This document shows positions 1 through 8,110 of a DNA stretch of 64,000 bases, in pieces. Made by a program: the position numbers and the translations under genes. Source of the stretch: an uncultured Robinsoniella sp. (GTDB taxonomy: Bacteria > Bacillota > Clostridia > Lachnospirales > Lachnospiraceae); assembly GCA_900540475.1 (NCBI GenBank), contig UQGG01000040.1, positions 5,241-69,240 on the forward strand, read 5' to 3'. The notes under the pieces are model-generated. The model was not told where the DNA came from and made no database searches. It was given only the letters and a program-made list of their open reading frames with translations. How positions within the stretch are numbered: the first letter of the stretch is position 1; every line of letters starts with the position of its first letter.

Positions 1-379
1 ACCCTTTTACCATACCGCAGGCCGCCATGATTCCAAGGATCGGCTGAAAGATACCGGAGATAACATCAATTGCCCGGTTAAACAGATTCCCGGACCGGGA
101 ATCGTCCTCTTTGTCCGAACTTCCCTCTTCTAAACCAATCAGGTTTAGAACATCGGCATATACATCAGGCACATGATTCCCGATTACCACCTGATACTGT
201 CCGCCGCTTTTCATGACGGTGACGACACCATCCATATTTTTGATGATATCATCATTTGCTTTGCTTTCGTCCTTTAGTTTAAAACGAAGCCTTGTAATAC
301 AGTGTGTGAGGCTGCTGACATTTTCCCTGCCGCCTACATTGTTCACAATTTCTCTTGCCAGATTCTCATACTTACCCAT
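1..379 (-). CDS. PTS beta-glucoside-type EIIBC permease (N-terminal part, runs off the window)
   Basis: Only the first ~126 residues are in the window; the gene continues past base 1. PTS EIIBC proteins import and phosphorylate a sugar at the membrane. Residues 1-90 form an EIIB domain: the loop around Cys27 (T-H-C-I-T-R-L-R-F) is the phosphorylated cysteine site, and G-G-Q-Y-Q-V-V-I-G near residue 57 is typical of the beta-glucoside family. The EIIC domain begins near residue 105 (F-Q-P-I-L-G-I-M-A). The ATG at 379 follows GGAGG by 7 bases. It lies downstream of the antiterminator gene in the same transcript, so beta-glucoside uptake under LicT control is the likely role. The exact sugar is not shown. 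Confidence 0.88.
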   Translation of the reverse strand, partial: MGKYENLAREIVNNVGGRENVSSLTHCITRLRFKLKDESKANDDIIKNMDGVVTVMKSGGQYQVVIGNHVPDVYADVLNLIGLEEGSSDKEDDSRSGNLFNRAIDVISGIFQPILGIMAACGMVKG

Positions 380-412
380 TTTTTGTCCTCCATTAATAAT
401 TTTATTTTCTGA

Positions 413-440
413 AGGTTTGGCCAACTGAATGTCACCATCC
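413..440 (-). promoter_or_regulatory. possible second antiterminator (RAT-like) element before the PTS gene
   Basis: Read on the minus strand, this 28-base segment starts GGATGGTGAC and ends GGCCAAACCT, resembling the LicT/BglG RNA antiterminator consensus but two bases shorter. No intrinsic terminator follows. Its 3' end (CCTTC) could pair with the PTS gene's GGAGG ribosome site. This is a weak, sequence-only call. Confidence 0.3.
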
Positions 441-468
441 TGGCATACATGGTATGATGTGGTCTTCT

Positions 469-1314
469 TTATTGAACTGCCTTATTTACCACACGTTCGA
501 TATGAATCGTGAGATAGATCTGTTCTTCTTTTGATAACTGGTATTCGTATTTTTTTAATATAAACTTTGTGATTTTCTCTACACAGCGAAAAGCGTTCTG
601 GTACTTGGCTTTAATCACATCCCACAAGTCGTCATTATCATCCTCTTCGTAAATATTGTGATCGATAAGACGCTTGGCAAAAAATTTCAAATGCGTAATA
701 AAACGATAGTAATAAACATCATCCTCATTAAACTCGATTTGAAAGTAATATTTAACGATATTGACAATTTCCTGCATAATCCGGGTGATTTCATACATAT
801 TATGCATTTTTGCCTGATCCATCTGGGCATTTGCCAAATGAAGAGCGATAAAACCCGCCTCATCGTCGGGAAGCCGGACTTTACATTTTTCCTCAATGAA
901 GTCCAGCGCCCAGAGTCCCACCTGAAATTCGTCTTTATAAAATCTTCGGATATCCCATAACAGGACATTTTTTACGGTGACGCCATCCAGGAAGCGGAGA
1001 ATGGAAGTATGTACATGATCAATGAGGGAAATATAAACCATATCGTTGAGTTTTTTGCCAAGCCGCAATTTGGCTTCTGAAATAATTTCCTCTCCGATAA
1101 CAATATGTTCCATGGGTACATCCTGGATCAGTACCTGGAATTTATGATGTGCATCCGGTGCGGACAGAAAAAACATTTTATCAATCATATCGGAATCAAT
1201 ATCATCTCCTGCTTTTTTCTTAAAGCAGATACCCCTGCCCATGACAATTTTTTCCTGGTCTTTTTCGTCAATGACAACCGCAACATTGTTGTTCAGAGCT
1301 TTAAATATCCTCAT
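469..1314 (-). CDS. licT: LicT/BglG-family transcription antiterminator
   Basis: The 281-residue length is normal for the family. Residues 1-55 are the RNA-binding CAT domain (M-R-I-F-K-A-L-N-N-N-V-A start, with V-M-G-R-G-I-C-F near residue 24). Two PRD domains follow (about 65-170 and 172-281) with conserved histidines, for example in S-L-I-D-H-V-H-T-S, I-A-L-H-L-A-N-A-Q and L-T-I-H-I-E-R. PRDs are phosphorylated by HPr and EIIB, linking RNA binding to sugar availability. The gene sits upstream of the EIIBC gene on the same strand, 89 bases apart, and its own leader carries a RAT and terminator, so it probably controls itself and the permease. The start at 1314 follows a GGGGG ribosome site. 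Confidence 0.92.
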   Translation of the reverse strand: MRIFKALNNNVAVVIDEKDQEKIVMGRGICFKKKAGDDIDSDMIDKMFFLSAPDAHHKFQVLIQDVPMEHIVIGEEIISEAKLRLGKKLNDMVYISLIDHVHTSILRFLDGVTVKNVLLWDIRRFYKDEFQVGLWALDFIEEKCKVRLPDDEAGFIALHLANAQMDQAKMHNMYEITRIMQEIVNIVKYYFQIEFNEDDVYYYRFITHLKFFAKRLIDHNIYEEDDNDDLWDVIKAKYQNAFRCVEKITKFILKKYEYQLSKEEQIYLTIHIERVVNKAVQ

Positions 1315-1354
1315 TTATCATTTCCCCCTTTACGCCAAAAGTGCAATTTGGCAA

Positions 1355-1447
1355 TAAAAAAACCTATATGCACAAATAAATCTGAAAGCACTGGCTCTCA
1401 AAATCATTTCTACATACAGGTTTAGCTTGTATACACAATCACTATCC
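1355..1447 (-). promoter_or_regulatory. RAT antiterminator site overlapping an intrinsic terminator in the licT leader
   Basis: On the minus strand, 1447-1418 reads GGATAGTGATTGTGT then ATACAAGCTAAACCT, the same length as the LicT/BglG RAT and matching its conserved ends. Its last bases are the 5' arm of a terminator hairpin: 1413-1423 pairs with 1360-1370 (11 bp, one G-U) and a run of T follows. RAT and terminator are therefore mutually exclusive, the classic arrangement for PRD antiterminators. A small GCCAAA/TTTGGC hairpin lies between the terminator and the licT start. Confidence 0.82.
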
Positions 1448-1460
1448 TTCGCATGGAAAA

Positions 1461-1489
1461 ATCATAGCATAGACCGCTGAAGAAGTCAA
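1461..1489 (-). promoter_or_regulatory. sigma-A promoter of the licT-PTS transcript
   Basis: On the minus strand TTGACT (1489-1484), a 17-base spacer and TATGAT (1466-1461) form a good promoter. The predicted start near 1454 puts the RAT within the first ~10 nucleotides of the RNA. Confidence 0.75.
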
Positions 1490-1569
1490 TTGTATATTAC
1501 CCTTCTCAAGTACTTTCTATGTTTCTTCCAATTTTTTACGTTCTTTTTTGGTGAAATTGTCATTGCGGC

Positions 1570-1633
1570 TTGAATTCTGAATCGTTCTGGTTTGTAATAC
1601 AGTCTTGTAATTCCAGGGTTTCTACGGTATGAT
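1570..1633 (+). promoter_or_regulatory. two overlapping candidate promoters for the MerR gene
   Basis: TTGTAA (1605-1610), 17 bases, TATGAT (1628-1633) is the better candidate. TTGAAT (1570-1575), 17 bases, TGTAAT (1593-1598) lies upstream. The rest of the 1315-1676 gap holds the divergent licT leader and promoter; nothing else was seen. Confidence 0.5.
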
Positions 1634-1676
1634 AATAAAATTCTATAAAAGGCAAATTCATTGAAGGAGGAAAAAA

Positions 1677-2495
1677 TTGAAAGAAGGATACTATCTGATT
1701 GGCGAAGTCAGCAAAATTACCGGAATTTCAAAGGATACACTGCATTTCTATAATAAAATCGGATTACTGACGCCGGATTTTACCGATCAAACAAATCAGT
1801 ACCGGTATTATTCCCGATGGAACCTGTGGCAGCTGGACATTATAACAACCTGCCGGAAATTAAGCGTTCCCCTGGAAAAAGTAAAACAGATTCTAAATTT
1901 TCATGATAATGCGAAGATAACCCAGCTGCTCATGGACTATCGCAATGAAGCTTTGCGTTTAAGTGCTTATTATCAGCAGGTTGCAGAGGATATTCTATGG
2001 TATGACCAGGAAAACAGGCGGATCTCCTCCGATTTAAATCTGGCAGATGTGCAGTTGAAATGGCTGGATGAGGAAACGGTTATAACTGGGATTATAAAAC
2101 GAGATGTAAGCTCTTATCATGCCAATATGCAGGAAGCCGCCAAATATGAGCTGCAATATGCAGGCTCCATTCAGAGAAAATATGGTTATCTCATTGACCC
2201 GGAAGAGATGGCACAGGATAGAATTTGTAAATACAGAGAATATTTAAAAATTGCAGACTGTAAATATGAACACGTCAATCCGGATAATCTCTACCTGCTT
2301 CCGTCTGGATATTATGCGGTCTGTATCGTGCGTATTGTAAAAGATACTGCTGATTTACAGCCGCTGATACAATGGATGAAAGACAATGGATATACTACAG
2401 ACGAAGTCTACGCGGAAGAGTTAGGTCTGCAGCTTTTTGATTATATCGATGATTATTACTGCGAAATAAAAGCACATTTAATAAAAAACACTTGA
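1677..2495 (+). CDS. MerR-family regulator with effector-binding C-terminal domain
   Basis: The 272-residue protein has a MerR winged helix at residues 4-72 (Y-L-I-G-E-V-S-K-I-T-G-I-S-K-D-T-L-H-F-Y-N-K-I-G-L-L), a helical linker, and a GyrI-like ligand-binding region from about 115 to the end, as in multidrug-sensing BmrR/BltR. The start is TTG at 1677, six bases after GAAGGAGG. The stop codon lies inside a 19-bp-spacer MerR promoter that precedes the MATE efflux gene 55 bases downstream. The likely role is ligand-activated control of that pump. The ligand is unknown. Confidence 0.88.
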   Translation: MKEGYYLIGEVSKITGISKDTLHFYNKIGLLTPDFTDQTNQYRYYSRWNLWQLDIITTCRKLSVPLEKVKQILNFHDNAKITQLLMDYRNEALRLSAYYQQVAEDILWYDQENRRISSDLNLADVQLKWLDEETVITGIIKRDVSSYHANMQEAAKYELQYAGSIQRKYGYLIDPEEMAQDRICKYREYLKIADCKYEHVNPDNLYLLPSGYYAVCIVRIVKDTADLQPLIQWMKDNGYTTDEVYAEELGLQLFDYIDDYYCEIKAHLIKNT

Positions 2496-2522
2496 CAATG
2501 TAGTTACTCCATCCTTTATTCT
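2492..2522 (+). promoter_or_regulatory. MerR-type promoter/operator for the MATE gene
   Basis: TTGACA (2492-2497) is separated from TATTCT (2517-2522) by 19 bases, the over-long spacing MerR activators correct by bending DNA. The spacer carries an imperfect dyad, ATGTAG-TTA-CTCCAT, centred at 2505. The AGTTACT core also occurs in the second MerR promoter at 19414-19444. Confidence 0.7.
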
Positions 2523-2550
2523 TTGCAAAAAAGAAAGAGGATAAAGAATT

Positions 2551-3885
2551 ATGAAACAGACACCTATATGGAAAATATTATTGAAATTGTGCCCGCCGGT
2601 GATGCTCGCATTACTGATTCAGTCTGTCTACAATATTGTGGACAGTTATTTTGTCGCACAGTATTCGGCAGAAGGATTGACCGCATTATCGATCATCTTC
2701 CCAATCCAGCTTTTGATGACCGCCATCGCTACGGGAACCGGAACGGGCATTAACATTCTGATCTCCAGAATGGATGGAGCCGGTGACGTTAAATATCAGA
2801 ATAATATCGTTAAAAGCGGACTCTTCTTAGGGATATTCAACTTTCTAATCTTTGCTGTATTCGGATTGCTGTGCATGAATGCCTATTGTGACTTTTCTTC
2901 GGATCAGGCACTGGTGCGGGAACTGGGAATCCAGTACTGCCGGATCATCTTCGCTTTTTCCCTTGGTATGTTTTTGGAGGCAAACTGCACCAAGATATTA
3001 CAGGCAAAAGAAAATATGCTGCTTCCAATGTATGCCCAGATTGCCGGAGCGCTGATCAACGTTGTCTTAGATCCACTATTAATATTCGGCCGTTTCGGCT
3101 TCCCGGCGCTGGGAATTCAGGGGGCTGCTATTGCCACGGTGATCGGACAGTGGTGCGCCATGATGATCGTCCTGGTCTCCGTTTTGCGTAAATGCTCGCT
3201 GAAAGGAAAATTAAGTATGAAAAATTGCATTTTGATTTATCAGACAGGACTTCCTTCCATCGTTATGCAGTCTCTGTATACCCTTTATATGGTGGGGTTG
3301 AACCTGATTTTAAAGCAGTTTACGGAAAATGCGGTCACGGTACTGGGCATTTATTATAAATTACAGACATTCTTCTTTATTCCGCTTATGGGATTACAGC
3401 AGGTCATCCTGCCTATCATCAGCTTCAACTACGGGGCAAAGGATCATGGGCGTGTGAAGCAGACGCTGCGGTGTTCCATCGCCGTTTCCTGTATGGTAAT
3501 GCTTGTGGGTTGTGTCATATTTATTGCAATGCCGGAAAAGCTGCTATTGATTTTTTCTAAAAACCAGGAAATACTGGATATCGGACGTTCTGCACTGCGT
3601 ATTATTTCGATCAGTTTTATACCGGCGGCTTTTGTGATTATGTTTAGCGTTTATTTTCAGGGAGTCAATAAGGGAAATGCCAGCATCAGTTTAACGATTC
3701 TCCGCCAGGTCATTCTTCTGGTACCGCTGGCTTGGGTGTTTCATTTTAAGGGACTTTTCTTTGTATGGTTCACCTTTCCTGTAACAGAGATCCTGGCACT
3801 GTTTTTTTGTGCATGGCTTTATAAAAAAGAGAGGGAAACCGGAATAAAATACACGGAATCCTTAAAGACAATCGAAGAATTATAA
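2551..3885 (+). CDS. MATE-family multidrug efflux transporter
   Basis: This is a 444-residue integral membrane protein with about 12 hydrophobic segments in two similar halves, the usual MATE size. The start resembles other clostridial MATE proteins (P-I-W-K-I-L-L-K-L-C-P-P-V-M), followed by N-I-V-D-S-Y-F-V-A near residue 28. MATE proteins export cationic compounds using Na+ or H+ gradients. ATG 2551 follows AGAGGA. The position directly behind a MerR gene and MerR-type promoter suggests drug-inducible expression. Substrates cannot be read from sequence. Confidence 0.9.
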   Translation: MKQTPIWKILLKLCPPVMLALLIQSVYNIVDSYFVAQYSAEGLTALSIIFPIQLLMTAIATGTGTGINILISRMDGAGDVKYQNNIVKSGLFLGIFNFLIFAVFGLLCMNAYCDFSSDQALVRELGIQYCRIIFAFSLGMFLEANCTKILQAKENMLLPMYAQIAGALINVVLDPLLIFGRFGFPALGIQGAAIATVIGQWCAMMIVLVSVLRKCSLKGKLSMKNCILIYQTGLPSIVMQSLYTLYMVGLNLILKQFTENAVTVLGIYYKLQTFFFIPLMGLQQVILPIISFNYGAKDHGRVKQTLRCSIAVSCMVMLVGCVIFIAMPEKLLLIFSKNQEILDIGRSALRIISISFIPAAFVIMFSVYFQGVNKGNASISLTILRQVILLVPLAWVFHFKGLFFVWFTFPVTEILALFFCAWLYKKERETGIKYTESLKTIEEL

Positions 3886-3976
3886 AAAAGTACTTACCAA
3901 GCTTCCAATTTTATGATATACTTACCTCCGTTAAAATTACATAACGACAAAAATACTTTGGTTTTAATTGGAAACG

Positions 3977-4035
3977 ATACATGTGTGCATTTTGCTCGCC
4001 TGATTAACGAACAACACACGTGTATTTTTGCGCAC
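3977..4035 (+). promoter_or_regulatory. leader hairpin with alternative pairing upstream of the DUF2798 gene
   Basis: ATACATGTGTG (3977-3987) pairs with CACACGTGTAT (4015-4025), 11 bp with one G-U, and TTTTTG follows like a weak terminator. GTGTGCA (3983-3989) can instead pair with TGCGCAC (4029-4035), which would break the first stem. It could be the MATE terminator or an attenuator for the next gene. Confidence 0.4.
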
Positions 4036-4061
4036 TTTTTTAAGAAAAGGAGATTTAAAAA

Positions 4062-4556
4062 ATGCCAAAAACCAAAGCACAAAATATTATTTTCACAATT
4101 CTCATGGCCTTCGCCATGGTCTATGCTATGATCTGTTATAACATAGCAGTCAATCGGGGCGGAATGACAAACGAGGTATTTCTACTGGCGTTTCATGAAC
4201 TGGTAATTATGTGGCCCCTTGCGTTTATACTGGAGTTTTTTGCAGTAGAAAAACTGTCACACCTCATTGCCTTTCGCATTGTAACCCCCAAAGACCGCCC
4301 CATATTTATCACCCTGGTGATTTCCAGCGTAATCGTATGCCTGATGTGCCCGGTCATGAGTCTGGCTGCTGCTATCCTCTTTAAACACCCGGGTAAAGAG
4401 ATTATTGCTGTGTGGTTCCAGACAACAGCTATGAATTTTCCCATGGCACTATGCTGGCAGATTTTTTTTGCAGGCCCCTTTGTGAGACTTGTCTTCCGGT
4501 CTTTATTTAAAAAGCAGCTTGGAATCTGCGAACCACAACCGGGACCTGAGTGTTAA
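4062..4556 (+). CDS. DUF2798-family small membrane protein
   Basis: This is a 164-residue protein with four predicted membrane segments (roughly residues 8-28, 43-60, 82-105 and 118-140). The F-H-E-L-V-I-M-W-P and N-F-P-M-A-L-C-W-Q segments are typical of proteins annotated DUF2798, whose function is unknown. ATG 4062 follows AAGGAG by 7 bases. It lies between efflux genes, downstream of MATE and convergent with the MFS gene, six bases from its end. A role in export is guilt by association only. Confidence 0.7.
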   Translation: MPKTKAQNIIFTILMAFAMVYAMICYNIAVNRGGMTNEVFLLAFHELVIMWPLAFILEFFAVEKLSHLIAFRIVTPKDRPIFITLVISSVIVCLMCPVMSLAAAILFKHPGKEIIAVWFQTTAMNFPMALCWQIFFAGPFVRLVFRSLFKKQLGICEPQPGPEC

Positions 4557-4561
4557 TTCAA

Positions 4562-5845
4562 TTATTTTAGTTTTTTAAGCTCCGGGTTGCGATACCACAG
4601 AACGCTTGTGATAAATCCTAATATACCGGTGCACAGAAACATAACCGACATTCCGCTGCCGCTTCCGCTCCCTACAATCCCCTGCAGAAGCAGCGCAAGG
4701 GGATGACGGGTCTGCATAAACGGCTCAAACACATAGTCTGCAAGAAAGCCTCCTATAAGTATACCCATGGGAATAGACGCATACTGCACTGCATTTCGTA
4801 CCGCAAATACCCTGCCCTGCATATCTTTGGACAGGCTCTGGTATATGATTACATTTTGCCCGGCGCTGATAAAAGGAATAGGCACACTGGCTGCAATCCC
4901 GGCAATACACCAGATCCAGATGTTTGATCCCAATCCCATCAGCAGATCACCTGCGATAAAAGAAAATGCAGCAGAAAAGTAAATCATTTTAACCGGACTT
5001 TTTGGGATTTTAAAGAATGAAACATATAATCCCCCTGCTATTCCGCCCACTCCAAGTAATCCGCTGACAGTCCCAAGTATGGTTTCGTTTCCACCGCTTC
5101 GTGCCAAAAGCATTGCCGGAAGAATATTCTCGTAAGTCAGCCTTGAAAAGAAATTCATAAATGCCATACTGATAATCAGATACCACAGACCTTTGTTTTG
5201 GAGCAAAAAGGAGATTCCCTCCTTGCACCCCTTGAAAATATCCCATATAGAACCAGATATATCTTCCGTAGTTTCAGGTATTTTTATATAAAATAACAAT
5301 ACGGAAAAAGCAAACCAAAAGGTTAGCATATCAATTATAATGACACCCTCCAACCCCCAAAATGAGCTGATAAACGAGGCAAACATGGGCGTAACCACCG
5401 CCAGCATGGATGAGGAAAGGGAATTCATTCCGCTTGCATTGGATAACTTATCTTCCGGCACAATGGTTCCAATCACCACAGAAGACGCAGGGGATTGAAA
5501 CGAATTCATAAAACCCGTAATGATATTGACCATATAAATATGAACGATCTCCAGTTTTCCCGTGATCAGCAGTATCACAATGCTGAGGGAACACAAAAAA
5601 GAGATACTGTCCGACCAAAGCATAATGCTTTTCTTTTTGTGCCTGTCCACAAAAGAACCTGCGAACAGGCTGACAAGGACATAGGGAACATAAGAAAAAA
5701 AGGTAAGCAGCGACACGGTCATTGCTGAATTCGTCTGCTTATATGCCCAGATGATCAGGGCAAATCCGGTCATGGAACTGCCGAGCTGGGAAACGGTTTG
5801 TGAAGCCCAAAATACGATAAAATTTTTGTATGGTTTATTTTTCAT
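4562..5845 (-). CDS. MFS drug-efflux transporter, Mef/Tet-like
   Basis: The 427-residue protein has about 12 membrane segments. The motif-A-like loop F-V-D-R-H-K-K-K-S between segments 2 and 3, the L-Q-N-K-G-L-W-Y region near 210, and the opening F-W-A-S-Q-T-V-S-Q-L-G-S place it with the macrolide/tetracycline-type proton-driven exporters. ATG 5845 follows AAGGAG, part of which lies in a hairpin (5856-5880). A ~185-base structured leader with a candidate leader peptide precedes it, suggesting inducer-dependent translation. The substrate is not determined. Confidence 0.86.
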   Translation of the reverse strand: MKNKPYKNFIVFWASQTVSQLGSSMTGFALIIWAYKQTNSAMTVSLLTFFSYVPYVLVSLFAGSFVDRHKKKSIMLWSDSISFLCSLSIVILLITGKLEIVHIYMVNIITGFMNSFQSPASSVVIGTIVPEDKLSNASGMNSLSSSMLAVVTPMFASFISSFWGLEGVIIIDMLTFWFAFSVLLFYIKIPETTEDISGSIWDIFKGCKEGISFLLQNKGLWYLIISMAFMNFFSRLTYENILPAMLLARSGGNETILGTVSGLLGVGGIAGGLYVSFFKIPKSPVKMIYFSAAFSFIAGDLLMGLGSNIWIWCIAGIAASVPIPFISAGQNVIIYQSLSKDMQGRVFAVRNAVQYASIPMGILIGGFLADYVFEPFMQTRHPLALLLQGIVGSGSGSGMSVMFLCTGILGFITSVLWYRNPELKKLK

Positions 5846-5855
5846 TGGTTTTCTC

Positions 5856-5957
5856 CTTAAAAATTTATTTGATTTTTAAGTACAAAATCCAATGCGGACG
5901 AATTTATCTGATTTTACTCTGTACAAGCTTCGTCCCATCATCAGACCTTGTACAGAG
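5856..5957 (-). promoter_or_regulatory. structured leader: pseudoknot-capable hairpin plus ribosome-site hairpin
   Basis: A perfect 11-bp inverted repeat joins 5947-5957 to 5917-5927 (CTCTGTACAAG on the minus strand). Its loop holds GGACGAA (5935-5929), complementary to TTCGTCC (5902-5896) just downstream, so a pseudoknot or switch is possible. A 9-bp A/T hairpin (5872-5880 with 5856-5864) captures the AAG of the AAGGAG ribosome site of the MFS gene. All of this lies inside the predicted transcript. Confidence 0.65.
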
Positions 5958-5996
5958 ATAAACACTCATTTTAATAAATCGCGGTAACAGCAGCAA
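5904..5996 (-). CDS. candidate 30-residue leader peptide of the MFS gene
   Basis: This short frame starts with TTG at 5996, four bases after AGCAGGTGAG, close to an ideal ribosome site. An internal ATG at 5969 would give 21 residues ending T-K-L-V-Q-S-K-I-R. The large leader hairpin lies wholly inside this frame, and the stop codon (5906-5904) abuts the strand complementary to the hairpin loop. A ribosome stalled here could refold the leader, as in known translational attenuators of antibiotic resistance genes. Translation is unproven. Confidence 0.5.
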   Translation of the reverse strand: MLLLPRFIKMSVYLCTRSDDGTKLVQSKIR

Positions 5997-6036
5997 TTTT
6001 CTCACCTGCTTTCTAAATATACGTTCTAATGTTTAA

Positions 6037-6066
6037 AGTGTAACGCATACCAATACAAACTGTCAA
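6037..6066 (-). promoter_or_regulatory. promoter of the MFS transcript
   Basis: On the minus strand TTGACA (6066-6061), an 18-base spacer and TACACT (6042-6037) form a plausible sigma-A promoter. The RNA would start near 6030, giving the long structured leader. Confidence 0.6.
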
Positions 6067-6091
6067 TTCCTGAAACTGTTTTATGGTAACT

Positions 6092-8110
6092 CTATAATAA
6101 ATTCCGCAGATGGTACTTCTTCTGCTCACGCAGGACATTTTTCTGGTATTGAAGGCAGGTGATGATTAAATAACAGCCATAAATGATTAGAAAAATTCCA
6201 TTTGCACCTGAAAAGGACAGCAGCAGTGTTTTGCTTACAAGTGGGCTGTAGATACAGATGCCCGCCATATACAGGATTACAAAGAGAAAAGGAAGCAGGA
6301 TTGGAACTCCAAAATAAACAAGGGTCTGTTTCCATATCAATTTTCGTATTTCCTGGTCACCAGCTCCCATTCTCTGAAGCTGCTCATACTGATAACGGTA
6401 TTTCTTACTGCTGCTCAAAAGCTGGACAGCAAGAATTGTCGCGCAGATAAAAATGCAGATAAATGCAGCATAGCAGCAGATAAATGCCAGCATCATATAA
6501 GTTGCCTGGAGTTCTGATTTATAGCCTGCATAAGTGAATACTGAGATATAACTGGCACCGTCACTTTCTTTCTTTTCCTTTAGAAACTGCCGAAGTTCAT
6601 ATTGAAACTCCGTTTGCTCCCGGTCTGCCGTCATCGCAAAATAGCACTGACGCTCCTTTGGTAATGTAGTGAGTACTTCATCCGGAAGAATGAGAATGGA
6701 ACTGGTATTGTTTCCACTTTCATTTATCACATTCTGAGCAAAATCACTCTGATAGACAGCCTTCAATTGATATTCTTTCCCTTCGGTTGTAAGTATGGGA
6801 TGATCTTTTTCAAATTTTCCGGCATAATATGCTTCATCTGTCTGGATGAAATATTCATCCTCTTTCAGAGTGACGGATTCTCTGCCAAGCATACCCAGCA
6901 ATGCATTATAATCAGAAAGCCGGATGGCGCGGTCTATATTTTGATTATCTTCCCAATTTTCATAGTCTTTTTCTTCCGGCTGTTTCTTTTTCAGGATCGT
7001 TGAAATGATCTCGCTGTCATTTAACATGTAGATATGGTAAACATGTTCTTTTTCTATACTGCTGTGCTGCTGTACATATTCCCTGCAGGCTTCGACATCC
7101 AGAGATCCGTATAGTTCTGCAATTTCTATATCAAATGGAACTGCTTTTGCCAGATCTTGCTGATAAGTATTTGCCATAAAGGCAGCACCTCCCAGTCCCA
7201 GCAGCGTTAATAGAAGCAGAATTGAGATAACGCCCATCTGTTTTCCATTGGTTCTCAGCCGTCCGGTAAGCTGTCTGTAAAAAAAGATATTGAGATGGTG
7301 CAGACGGCGGCGTTCATTCTTCTTATATCGGATTAGAATATTTTCTGACAGATTTTTGTAAAATAACAGCAGGCTGATGCCCTGCAGCAAAACGCCTGTA
7401 ATCATCAGGATAAATCCAAGAAAACCAGATAACCTCTGGGAAAATGCAGTTCCCAGACAAAGGATTCCAGATATCCCCACAAGAACTGCAAAAATCATCT
7501 GTCCTTTTACATGCTTCTCTTTTTTAGAAGAAGAAACCTCATTTTTTCTTTCATAATGCATCAGTTCCTTAATGCGGATCTTCTTTAATATTTTGTTCTG
7601 ACGAAGCAGGGAAAGGGCAAACATTGTAAAAAAACAGAGAATGGTTAATCCCACAGCCGGCAGCTGAAAGGATAAATCCATATAATAAGCCTTGTCAAAC
7701 ATCCGGAAAATCACCTGGCTTAAGACCAGATAAAAGAAATTCCCCAATACCGTACCCGCAAGCAGGGTGGAAACACCAATGATCAGCTGTTCGGTCAGGA
7801 AAAGACGGCTCATGGTTTTACGCTCCATCCCCATTGTCATATAACAGGCAAATTCCCGGCTGCGCTGTTCAAATATAAAGCGCGTTATATAAGAAATCAG
7901 CCATCCCAGAATCAAAACGACCATTACTGTTACACAGATCAGGATACTCATCATCTGTCCCATCAGCTGGTTAAAGGAAGCTATTGCATCGGAAAACAAC
8001 AGTGAGTTGTAGGCAAATATTAATGTGATGCTCAAAACAAGTGTCAGAACGTAAACGGCATAGTCACCCAGGCTGCGTTTTACATTCCGCAGGGCTAGCT
8101 TAGCGTACAT
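6092..8110 (-). CDS. BceB-type ABC transporter permease
   Basis: The 672-residue protein has ten predicted membrane segments and a large extracellular domain (about residues 310-530) between segments 7 and 8, the signature of BceB permeases that act on antimicrobial peptides such as bacitracin or lantibiotics. FtsX-like regions lie at about 60-230 and 540-660. I chose ATG 8110, eight bases after AGGTGGTGA, over the GTG at 8125. The start overlaps the ATPase gene by 11 bases. With the adjacent ATPase, kinase and regulator it should both sense and remove peptides. Confidence 0.9.
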   Translation of the reverse strand: MYAKLALRNVKRSLGDYAVYVLTLVLSITLIFAYNSLLFSDAIASFNQLMGQMMSILICVTVMVVLILGWLISYITRFIFEQRSREFACYMTMGMERKTMSRLFLTEQLIIGVSTLLAGTVLGNFFYLVLSQVIFRMFDKAYYMDLSFQLPAVGLTILCFFTMFALSLLRQNKILKKIRIKELMHYERKNEVSSSKKEKHVKGQMIFAVLVGISGILCLGTAFSQRLSGFLGFILMITGVLLQGISLLLFYKNLSENILIRYKKNERRRLHHLNIFFYRQLTGRLRTNGKQMGVISILLLLTLLGLGGAAFMANTYQQDLAKAVPFDIEIAELYGSLDVEACREYVQQHSSIEKEHVYHIYMLNDSEIISTILKKKQPEEKDYENWEDNQNIDRAIRLSDYNALLGMLGRESVTLKEDEYFIQTDEAYYAGKFEKDHPILTTEGKEYQLKAVYQSDFAQNVINESGNNTSSILILPDEVLTTLPKERQCYFAMTADREQTEFQYELRQFLKEKKESDGASYISVFTYAGYKSELQATYMMLAFICCYAAFICIFICATILAVQLLSSSKKYRYQYEQLQRMGAGDQEIRKLIWKQTLVYFGVPILLPFLFVILYMAGICIYSPLVSKTLLLSFSGANGIFLIIYGCYLIITCLQYQKNVLREQKKYHLRNLL

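Noticed and set aside
658..968. Open frames on both strands inside licT
   Set aside because: They lie wholly inside a well-supported gene and have no ribosome sites or family features.
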